From Zhenhengia yiwuensis (GTDB lineage: Bacteria; Bacillota; Clostridia; Lachnospirales; Cellulosilyticaceae): 64,000 nt of DNA. The notes under the pieces were generated by a model, which worked only from the letters and a program-made list of their open reading frames with translations, had not been told where the DNA came from and did not search any database. The stretch spans positions 6,485 through 70,484 of the forward strand of contig NZ_JACRSY010000020.1 of NCBI RefSeq assembly GCF_014384995.1, given 5' to 3'. This document shows positions 43,918 to 50,817 of the stretch, piece by piece; the first letter of the stretch is position 1; each line of letters starts with the position of its first letter. Both the position numbers and the translations under genes were made by a program.

Positions 43918-45285
43918 GTGCCTTATTTAGAGCTAATGATTTTACTAAGTCGTTATATATTCGCGGGGTTTGGTCTAATTTTTATTGTATTAGTATTTAG
44001 TTATATGAAACCTTTTATTAGTTACTCTCTTGGACAGCCTCAGCAAAAAAACACATTGCTTTATATATGTATTAGCTTTCTACATCTAGGAGGAACTGCT
44101 ATTTTATTTGGAAAAGCGCCTAGTCTTGCAGTAAGGCAGGGAATTTTATTTAATAGTATTGTATTCTTTGCTGTTATGACACTAGCGAGGTGGATGATTA
44201 AACTACTAAAAAGACAAGATGAGCTCATTATATGGCATATTATTTTCTTTCTAATAGATGTAAGCTACATTATGCTGGAACGCTTAAATCATACTGAAGC
44301 CACAAAGCAAATAGTATGGTTTATTTTAGGGATGAGTATTGCATTATTTTTGCCTAATTTATGTAGTAGATTAATTAGACCTAAATATAAAGTACTTTAT
44401 ATGATTTTGACAATTGGAATGATTGTATTGCCTTTTATATTTGGAGAAGCTAAATATGGAGCGATCAACTGGGTACAAATAGGACCGATAGGTTTTCAGC
44501 CATCTGAGTTTGGCAAAGTAACTTTTATTATGTTTTTAGCAGCACATTTCCATGAGTTCACTTATAAAGAGCATAAGATGAAAGAATTACTTATAGCTTG
44601 TGGTATTACAGGTTTTATTCTTCTTACCTTAGTTATACAAAGAGATTTAGGTGGTGCACTTTTATATGGACTTACCTTCCTTGTCATGCTATATATTGGG
44701 ACGAAAAAGGCTTTTCTACCATTGTTAGGTATTATAGGTGGGGTAGGAGCATCCTTCATTGCTTATATGTTATTTGGGCATGTACGTGTAAGAGTGCAAG
44801 CATGGTTAGATCCATGGGCTGATATTGCTAATACAGGCTATCAAGTTGTGCAAGGTCTATTCGCCATGGGAACATGGGGCTGGTTTGGAAGTGGACTTAC
44901 AAGAGGCATACCAACAACTATACCTATTGTAACAACAGATTATATTTTTGCTGCTGTTTGTGAGGAGTTTGGGAATTTATTTGGACTCATTATTCTGCTA
45001 TGTTTTCTTGCACTTATTTTACAAGGACTTAAAGCAGCACTTATTCAGCTCGATGACTTTTCAAAGTTTCTATGCGTAGGATTTGTAGTTATTTTAGGGC
45101 TTCAAACCTTAATTATTATAGGTGGTGTTATGAAACTCCTTCCTCTTACAGGGATTACACTGCCATTTGTAAGTTATGGAGGAACTTCTTTGTTTGTCAG
45201 TCTAGGCATGATGGGCATATTGACTTATCTCATAAGAAAGACATTAAAATTTGCACGCAAAGAAGGTGAAACCTATGAAGAATAA
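43918..45285 (+). CDS. SEDS-family peptidoglycan polymerase (FtsW/RodA/SpoVE)
   Basis: A 455-residue protein with about ten membrane segments. The SEDS hallmarks are present: INWVQIGPIGFQPSEFGKV near residue 180, QRDLGGALLYG near 240, and the C-terminal LPLTGITLPFVSYGGTS. SEDS proteins polymerise lipid II glycan chains with a class B PBP; the next gene encodes one and overlaps by 11 bases. The enzyme could act in elongation, division or sporulation. FtsW, RodA and SpoVE cannot be separated by eye. Confidence 0.92.
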   Translation: MPYLELMILLSRYIFAGFGLIFIVLVFSYMKPFISYSLGQPQQKNTLLYICISFLHLGGTAILFGKAPSLAVRQGILFNSIVFFAVMTLARWMIKLLKRQDELIIWHIIFFLIDVSYIMLERLNHTEATKQIVWFILGMSIALFLPNLCSRLIRPKYKVLYMILTIGMIVLPFIFGEAKYGAINWVQIGPIGFQPSEFGKVTFIMFLAAHFHEFTYKEHKMKELLIACGITGFILLTLVIQRDLGGALLYGLTFLVMLYIGTKKAFLPLLGIIGGVGASFIAYMLFGHVRVRVQAWLDPWADIANTGYQVVQGLFAMGTWGWFGSGLTRGIPTTIPIVTTDYIFAAVCEEFGNLFGLIILLCFLALILQGLKAALIQLDDFSKFLCVGFVVILGLQTLIIIGGVMKLLPLTGITLPFVSYGGTSLFVSLGMMGILTYLIRKTLKFARKEGETYEE

Positions 45286-46666
45286 TCGCTATATTTATAG
45301 AGTAGCAAGTGTTTTTATTATTATCTTTATCTGTGTAGGTGCGTATTTAGGCTATTTCACAGCAGTAGAGAGCAAAAAAATCGTTATGAATCCTTATAAC
45401 AAACGTTTAGATCATTTAGAGGCTGAGGTAGTAAGAGGTAATATTTATGATGCTCAGGGCGTACTTCTTGCGACAAGTGAAGAAGGAGGCAGAAATTATC
45501 CTTATGGCAGTACCTATGCGCATGCTATAGGCTATGTAGGACATGGTAAAGTAGGGGTAGAGGCTATGGCAAACGTAGAACTTCTCTACCCAGACTACCA
45601 TGCAAAGGCTTTGCTAAATTATGCTTTTGCAGGAGAAAAGTTCAAAGGGCATGATGTCTATTTAACACTTGATCATACGCTACAAGAAGCGGCTCAAAAA
45701 GGATTAGATGGCAGAAAAGGTGCGGCTATTGTATTAGAGCCTAGAACTGGTAAAATTAGAGCTATGTATGCCACACCTGGATTTAATCCCAATAAAATCA
45801 GTGTAAACTGGGATAACCTCACACAAGATACTGAAGAAAGTCCACTACTTAATAGAGCTACGCAGGGACTTTATCCACCAGGTTCTACTTTCAAAATTCT
45901 TACGACTATTGCTTATCTAGAAGAAAAGGGAGATGTAGCCTTTAATTTTGAATACGATTGTAAAGGTAGTATTACAAAAGATAATCACCAAATTAAATGT
46001 AATAATGGTAAAGCACATGGGGTAGTTAATTTAGAATCAGCATTTGCTAAATCATGTAATACGTACTTTGTTGAATTAACGGATCAGGTTCCTATCGCTA
46101 AACTTAAACAGGTAGCGGATAAGCTTCTATTTAACCAAGAGTTACCTGTAAAAGTAGAGTATAAAAAAAGTCAGTTTAGTCTAAACGCAAATAGCAGTTC
46201 CTTTGATAAATTGATTACTTATATTGGACAAGGAGAAACACTTGTTTCGCCTTTACATCTAGCTATGATAGGTTCTATTCTTTATAATGATGGCGTACTT
46301 ATGGTGCCTTATATGATAGATTATTCGCTAGATACAAGGGGGGAAATAGCTTTAAAAAACTTGCCTGAATATCAAGGAACTTATTTAGATGAAAAGACAT
46401 GTAGTACATTAAAATCACTTATGACAAAGGTGGTAACAGAAGGAACTGGTAATAGGCTTTATCGTAAAGATATGCTTATAGGTGGTAAAACAGGTACAGC
46501 TCAAAATGAAACAAGCAAAGACCATTCTCTTTTTGTAGGGTTTGTAGAACCTAAAGATACAAAAAAAGAAAGTCTTGTACTAGCCGTTGTTGTAGAACAA
46601 GGTGGCCAGGGTGCGAAAGCTTTAGATGTAAGTCAAACGATTATAGAAGCTTATGCGCAGAGGTAA
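45275..46666 (+). CDS. Class B penicillin-binding protein (transpeptidase)
   Basis: A 463-residue protein with one N-terminal membrane anchor (about residues 8-28), a short linker domain and a transpeptidase domain. The three active-site motifs are STFK (in YPPGSTFKIL), SCN (KSCNTYF) and KTGT (GGKTGTAQ). It crosslinks glycan made by the overlapping SEDS partner. It is shorter than PBP2 or FtsI (usually above 600 residues) and resembles the PbpA type of Actinobacteria and some Clostridia. The ATG at 45275 has GAAGGTGA upstream. Confidence 0.92.
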   Translation: MKNNRYIYRVASVFIIIFICVGAYLGYFTAVESKKIVMNPYNKRLDHLEAEVVRGNIYDAQGVLLATSEEGGRNYPYGSTYAHAIGYVGHGKVGVEAMANVELLYPDYHAKALLNYAFAGEKFKGHDVYLTLDHTLQEAAQKGLDGRKGAAIVLEPRTGKIRAMYATPGFNPNKISVNWDNLTQDTEESPLLNRATQGLYPPGSTFKILTTIAYLEEKGDVAFNFEYDCKGSITKDNHQIKCNNGKAHGVVNLESAFAKSCNTYFVELTDQVPIAKLKQVADKLLFNQELPVKVEYKKSQFSLNANSSSFDKLITYIGQGETLVSPLHLAMIGSILYNDGVLMVPYMIDYSLDTRGEIALKNLPEYQGTYLDEKTCSTLKSLMTKVVTEGTGNRLYRKDMLIGGKTGTAQNETSKDHSLFVGFVEPKDTKKESLVLAVVVEQGGQGAKALDVSQTIIEAYAQR

Positions 46667-46680
46667 CCTTCTTTATCTAG

Positions 46681-46709
46681 TTGAAAAAAAGTTTCAAACA
46701 AGCTATACT
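46681..46709 (+). promoter_or_regulatory. SigA promoter of the Nudix gene
   Basis: TTGAAA (46681-46686), a 17-base spacer, TATACT (46704-46709). Confidence 0.65.
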
Positions 46710-46748
46710 TAAATACAACTAGAGTTTAAAAGAAAGACAGGTGGCTTT

Positions 46749-47219
46749 ATGATACAGACTGTCAGTTGTGGTGGTGTAGTGATCTATAAAGGAAAAATAC
46801 TCACCTTATATAAAGACTTTAAGAGTAAGAGAGAGTATAAATATGTAGGGTGGGTATTACCTAAAGGAACTGTTGAATTAGGTGAAACACATGAAATGAC
46901 GGCAAAAAGAGAAGTTAAGGAAGAAGCCGGTGTAGATGCCAAAATTATAGGATATATTGGTTCCAGTCAGTATCATTTCCGAGGGAAAGAAGATATGGTG
47001 AGCAAGACAGTACATTGGTATTTGATGAGTGCAGATAATTTTTATAGTAAACCACAAAGAGAAGAACACTTTGTAGATAGTGGCTACTATAAATTTCATG
47101 AGGCTTATCATCTTATTAAATTTTCTGATGAAAAGTATATTCTTAAAAAGGGCTATCAGATGTATTTAGACCTAAGAAAGCAGAATAAATGGGGAATTGA
47201 GCATAATAAAAAAACCTGA
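46749..47219 (+). CDS. Nudix hydrolase
   Basis: A 156-residue protein. The Nudix box matches GX5EX7REUXEEXGU (GTVELGETHEMTAKREVKEEAGV, residues about 43-65), giving an Mg-dependent pyrophosphohydrolase. The substrate is unknown; diadenosine polyphosphates or nucleoside diphosphate derivatives are possible. It is monocistronic, and its stop codon falls within the long terminator palindrome shared with the opposing tRNA gene. Confidence 0.9.
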   Translation: MIQTVSCGGVVIYKGKILTLYKDFKSKREYKYVGWVLPKGTVELGETHEMTAKREVKEEAGVDAKIIGYIGSSQYHFRGKEDMVSKTVHWYLMSADNFYSKPQREEHFVDSGYYKFHEAYHLIKFSDEKYILKKGYQMYLDLRKQNKWGIEHNKKT

Positions 47220-47247
47220 AGAATATTCTTCAGGTTTTTTTATTATG
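47202..47247. terminator. Long perfect palindrome: shared terminator of the Nudix and tRNA-Leu genes
   Basis: A 46-base perfect palindrome (23-base arms, centre GAAT/ATTC). A7 and T7 runs flank CCTGAAGAAT, so either strand yields a hairpin plus U-run. It includes the Nudix stop codon and touches the tRNA 3' end. Confidence 0.93.
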
Positions 47248-47329
47248 CGGATAAAGGGAATCGAACCCTTACGATGTTACCATCGGCAGATTTTGAGTCT
47301 GCTGCGTCTGCCAGTTCCGCCACATCCGC
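47246..47329 (-). tRNA. tRNA-Leu (anticodon CAA)
   Basis: An 84-base type II tRNA read on the minus strand. The acceptor stem is GCGGATG/TATCCGC, the anticodon stem-loop is GCAGA-CTCAAAA-TCTGC giving CAA (reads UUG), a long variable arm is present, and the T loop is GGTTCGATTCC. The discriminator base is A, as required for leucine; CCA is not encoded. Confidence 0.95.
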
Positions 47330-47341
47330 AAGTGCTCTATA

Positions 47342-47370
47342 ATAATAACATATATTTCTAGGGGAAGCAA
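47342..47370 (-). promoter_or_regulatory. Promoter of tRNA-Leu
   Basis: On the minus strand: TTGCTT (47365-47370), a 17-base spacer, TATTAT (47342-47347) preceded by TGT (extended -10). Confidence 0.6.
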
Positions 47371-47475
47371 GTCTTATTGTATAATTTTTCTAGATGAAAC
47401 TATAATATTAATGTTAATTAAATAAAAATATGATATGATAAAAAAGATTGGTTTGTACGGAAAGGAGAGGAACTC

Positions 47476-48099
47476 TTGGAGGAAAGATTAGAAAAGCGTC
47501 TGATTCAAAAGGCTCAAAAGGGCGATGTAGATGCATTTGAACAATTAATTTTAGGCTATGAAAAGCTTATTTATAATATTTGCTTGCGTATGCTTCATGA
47601 TGAACAAGAAGCTTATGATGGTGCACAGGAAATTTGTCTGAAAATATGGAGGCAAATAAATGCTTTTGAAGGAAATGCCAAGTTTAGTACATGGATATAT
47701 CGTATTGCCACTAACCAATGTCTTGATCTTTTAAGAAAAAGAAAAAATAAAGAGGAAATTTCTCTGTTTAGGCAGTCAAAAGAAGAGGATTCAGAGTGGG
47801 TATTAGAAGAAAAAGAACTAGCTGATCCTATGAATGAACATGTACAGCAGTTAGCGCTAAAGGATATTATGCTTCAAGCACTTAATGAGGTAAAAGAAGA
47901 GCATAAGCAAATTCTTCTTTTAAGGGATTTAGAAGGTTATAGTTATGAGGAAATTGCAGATATTTTAGTTATCAGTAAGGGGACTGTTAAATCGAGGCTT
48001 TCAAGGGCACGTCTAGCTATGAAACAAATTTTAACACAAGATAAGGAACCTTATAAGTCATTTTTTCGTCATAATATAAAGAAGGAGGGCAATTTATGA
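47476..48099 (+). CDS. ECF-type RNA polymerase sigma factor
   Basis: A 207-residue sigma factor with only regions 2 and 4. Region 2 has YNICLRMLHDEQEAYDGAQEICLKIW and FSTWIYRIATNQCLDLLRKR; region 4 has LEGYSYEEIADILVISKGTVKSRLSRAR. It starts with TTG after AAGGAGAGG. It overlaps its downstream gene by 4 bases; that gene encodes a zf-HC2 membrane anti-sigma, so the pair should respond to an envelope signal. The regulon is not visible here. Confidence 0.92.
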   Translation: MEERLEKRLIQKAQKGDVDAFEQLILGYEKLIYNICLRMLHDEQEAYDGAQEICLKIWRQINAFEGNAKFSTWIYRIATNQCLDLLRKRKNKEEISLFRQSKEEDSEWVLEEKELADPMNEHVQQLALKDIMLQALNEVKEEHKQILLLRDLEGYSYEEIADILVISKGTVKSRLSRARLAMKQILTQDKEPYKSFFRHNIKKEGNL

Positions 48100-48800
48100 A
48101 ATGTGAAGATTACCAAGAACGTATATCCCTTTATGTAGATGATGTATTAACATTAGATGAAAAGAAGCAACTAGAAAAACATCTTGAACATTGCCTTTCA
48201 TGTAGAGAAACTTTAGAGACTCTGCTTATGATGAAATCCGTTATGCATGAAATAAAAGAGGTAGAAGTGCCTAAAACTTTTCATGATGATTTGCATAAAC
48301 GTTTATGTCAAGAGGTTAAGCCTAAGAAGAAGGTCTATAAGTGGATGCCTTATGCCTCCGGTTTAGTAGCAGCACTATTAATTGGCTTTGTGCTTGTAGA
48401 TGGTGGTGTTAGCCAAGAGCAACCTATACAAGACGCTCCAATGCCAATGGCAGTTAGTCTAGATAATAATGGGGTAGCACCAATAGCTATGGAAAACGAA
48501 TCTGAAGTAGCTGATGTAGGTAGACAGTCAAGAGGTGCTATGCCTTCAGAAGAAGTTTGGCAAATAAATTGTACAGACTTAAAGGCTGCAAAAGCATTTT
48601 TAGAAGATTATACGACTCAGCATGAAGTGAGTATGGTGGAATGGCAAATAGATAGTGAGTATCATTTGTTATTAGAGCCTATTGAAGATAAGGAAGTATT
48701 AAAAAGTATTTTAGAAGACGAAATGTGGGTAGATGGGGCTATTCAGATTACTGTAATGGATACATCTAAAGTACATCTTATTTTGAATGTGCAAGAATAA
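48096..48800 (+). CDS. Zinc-finger (zf-HC2) membrane anti-sigma factor
   Basis: A 234-residue protein. The N-terminal cytosolic anti-sigma domain has the H-x3-C-x2-C motif (HLEHCLSC, about residues 29-36), one membrane segment lies at about 88-104, and an extracytoplasmic domain of about 130 residues follows. That domain is not one I can name. It would hold the adjacent ECF sigma factor inactive until a signal triggers release. It is translationally coupled to the sigma gene. Confidence 0.88.
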   Translation: MKCEDYQERISLYVDDVLTLDEKKQLEKHLEHCLSCRETLETLLMMKSVMHEIKEVEVPKTFHDDLHKRLCQEVKPKKKVYKWMPYASGLVAALLIGFVLVDGGVSQEQPIQDAPMPMAVSLDNNGVAPIAMENESEVADVGRQSRGAMPSEEVWQINCTDLKAAKAFLEDYTTQHEVSMVEWQIDSEYHLLLEPIEDKEVLKSILEDEMWVDGAIQITVMDTSKVHLILNVQE

Positions 48801-48811
48801 AGGTAGATGAC

Positions 48812-48840
48812 TTGACAGCTACCACTCTTTTTGTTACATT
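48812..48840 (+). promoter_or_regulatory. Promoter of T-box-glyS
   Basis: TTGACA (48812-48817), a 17-base spacer, TACATT (48835-48840). Confidence 0.65.
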
Positions 48841-48879
48841 ATAGTCATAAATGCATAATTTTAGATTTTACGATGAAAA

Positions 48880-49062
48880 AGAAGAGTAGTAAAATAAAGA
48901 GCGTTTAAGCGAGATCAGGAGGGTGAAAGCTGATTACGACTTGTTTTATGAAGGCACTTTGGAGTGAAATATTGAAAGTGGGATACATGTTATCCAATTA
49001 GGGTGGAACCGCGGAAGTTACCTTTCGTCCCTTGCTATAGGCAAGAGATGAAAGGTTTTTTT
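48880..49062 (+). promoter_or_regulatory. T-box riboswitch (glycine) upstream of glyS
   Basis: The leader has an AGAGTAGTA box near 48882, a stem I region, and the diagnostic AGGGTGGAACCGCGG antiterminator bulge at 49000-49014. A terminator hairpin follows (CCTTTC 49021-49026 with GAAAGG 49050-49055, then seven T). GGC at 48953-48955 is a plausible glycine specifier codon. Uncharged tRNA-Gly binding would favour antitermination and glyS expression. Confidence 0.93.
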
Positions 49063-49090
49063 ATTTCATCAATTTTTAGGAGGTAACAAA

Positions 49091-50476
49091 ATGAAAGAAA
49101 AATCTATGCAACAAGTTGTTGCTGTAGCAAAATCAAGAGGATTTGTATATCCAGGTTCAGAAATTTATGGTGGCCTTGCAAATACATGGGATTACGGCCC
49201 ATTAGGTGTAGAACTTAAAAATAATGTTAAAAAAGCATGGTGGAAAAAATTCATTCAAGAAAGTGCTTATAACGTAGGTGTAGACTGTGCAATCTTAATG
49301 AATCCACAAGTATGGGTGGCTTCAGGGCACGTAGGAGGCTTTAGTGACCCTCTTATGGACTGTAAAGAATGTAAAGAAAGATTCCGTTCTGACAAAATTA
49401 TTGAAGACTTTCTTCATGAGAAAGGTGAAGACCAAGTTGTAGATGGTTGGAGTAATGAACAAATGCAAAGCTTTATTGCAGACAATCAAATTCCATGTCC
49501 AACATGTGGTGCGCACAACTTTACTGATATTAGACAATTCAACCTTATGTTCAAAACTTTCCAAGGTGTAACAGAAGATTCTAAAAATGTTGTTTATTTA
49601 AGACCAGAAACCGCACAAGGTATCTTTGTAAACTTCAAAAATGTACAAAGAACAAGTAGAAAGAAAGTACCATTTGGTATTGGACAAATTGGTAAATCAT
49701 TTAGAAATGAAATTACACCAGGTAACTTCATTTTTAGAACACGTGAATTCGAACAAATGGAACTTGAATTCTTCTGTAAACCAGGTACAGAGCTTGAGTG
49801 GTTTGATTACTGGAGAAGCTATTGCAAAAACTGGCTTCTTAATTTAGGGGTAACACCAGATAATATGCGTATGCGTGATCATGCCCAAGAAGAGCTTTCC
49901 CATTACAGTAATGCAACTTCTGATATTGAGTATTTATTCCCATTTGGATGGGGTGAACTTTGGGGTATTGCATCTCGTACAGACTATGACCTTAAAAAAC
50001 ATAGCGAACACTCTGGCGAAGATATGTTATACTTTGACCCAACAACAAATGAAAAATATGTGCCATATTGTATTGAACCATCACTTGGAGCAGACCGTGT
50101 AACGCTTGCATTCCTTTGTGAAGCTTATGATGAAGAAGAACTTGAAGATGGCGATACACGTACAGTATTCAGATTCCATCCAGCTTTAGCACCAGTAAAA
50201 GCTGCGGTATTCCCATTATCTAAAAAGTTATCTGCAGAAGCAACAGAAGTTTATCAAATGCTTCTTAAGCACTTCAATGCAGAATATGATGAAAGTGGTT
50301 CAATTGGTAAACGTTACAGAAGACAAGATGAAATTGGAACACCATTCTGTATTACATTTGATTTTGACTCATTAGAAGACCAAATGGTAACAGTAAGAGA
50401 TCGTGATACAATGACACAAGAACGTGTCGCTATTAAAGATTTAGTAGCTTATATTGAAGGTAAAATGGAATTTTAA
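49091..50476 (+). CDS. glyS: Glycine--tRNA ligase (homodimeric type)
   Basis: A 461-residue class II aminoacyl-tRNA synthetase of the single-chain alpha2 type. Motif 2 is in FRNEITPGNFIFRTREF, motif 3 in EPSLGADRVTLAF, and the anticodon-binding domain occupies the last roughly 100 residues. A zinc-type CxxC insertion (CKEC and CPTC, about residues 95-140) is present. It is under T-box control, ends in a strong hairpin, and its codon use suggests high expression. Confidence 0.97.
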   Translation: MKEKSMQQVVAVAKSRGFVYPGSEIYGGLANTWDYGPLGVELKNNVKKAWWKKFIQESAYNVGVDCAILMNPQVWVASGHVGGFSDPLMDCKECKERFRSDKIIEDFLHEKGEDQVVDGWSNEQMQSFIADNQIPCPTCGAHNFTDIRQFNLMFKTFQGVTEDSKNVVYLRPETAQGIFVNFKNVQRTSRKKVPFGIGQIGKSFRNEITPGNFIFRTREFEQMELEFFCKPGTELEWFDYWRSYCKNWLLNLGVTPDNMRMRDHAQEELSHYSNATSDIEYLFPFGWGELWGIASRTDYDLKKHSEHSGEDMLYFDPTTNEKYVPYCIEPSLGADRVTLAFLCEAYDEEELEDGDTRTVFRFHPALAPVKAAVFPLSKKLSAEATEVYQMLLKHFNAEYDESGSIGKRYRRQDEIGTPFCITFDFDSLEDQMVTVRDRDTMTQERVAIKDLVAYIEGKMEF

Positions 50477-50481
50477 TTCCT

Positions 50482-50526
50482 AAAATAAAGAACCTGTATA
50501 CTTTTAGTATACAGGTTCTTTATTTT
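50482..50526. terminator. Terminator after glyS
   Basis: A long near-perfect hairpin with 21-base arms (AAAATAAAGAACCTGTATACT and its complement) around a three-T loop. Confidence 0.92.
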
Positions 50527-50730
50527 GTAGAATTATATAGAATGAATATTTTTAATATTATTAAAATGTAATCAAGAGAAAAGCATTGTAATAAATATAC
50601 AAAAAGTAATAAATATTAAACTAATAAACAAGATCTTATTTATAAAAAATTAATCTAATTTTTGTATAAAAATTATTAAAATATTAAAATGTATTATAAA
50701 ATATTAAAATAGTATTTTAAAATATAAAAA
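50527..50730. other. AT-rich intergenic stretch with repeated ATTAAAAT
   Basis: No gene is visible. The stretch is extremely A/T-rich and holds four copies of ATTAAAAT, at 50560, 50675, 50683 and 50703; the last three cluster just upstream of the ppdK promoter. They could be an UP-element-like or regulator-binding array, or just low complexity. Confidence 0.4.
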
Positions 50731-50733
50731 TTG

Positions 50734-50742
50734 TGATATAAT
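50734..50742 (+). promoter_or_regulatory. Extended -10 promoter of ppdK
   Basis: TGATATAAT (TGnTATAAT). The -35 position is A/T-rich without a consensus box. Confidence 0.55.
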
Positions 50743-50817
50743 GATAACGAAAACGGAATAGATAGCAAGTCTAGTTCGAAGGTAATTTCCAAATGAAAAA
50801 TTTAGGAGGGTAATAAC

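Noticed and set aside
47391..47440. Possible ECF autoregulatory promoter (TGAAAC at 47395)
   Set aside because: No CGT-type -10 follows at 16-17 bases; the TATGAT copies nearby lack a -35, so no promoter is called.
48841..48880. Separate small RNA between the promoter and the T-box
   Set aside because: The 40 bases are most simply the 5' start of the T-box leader.
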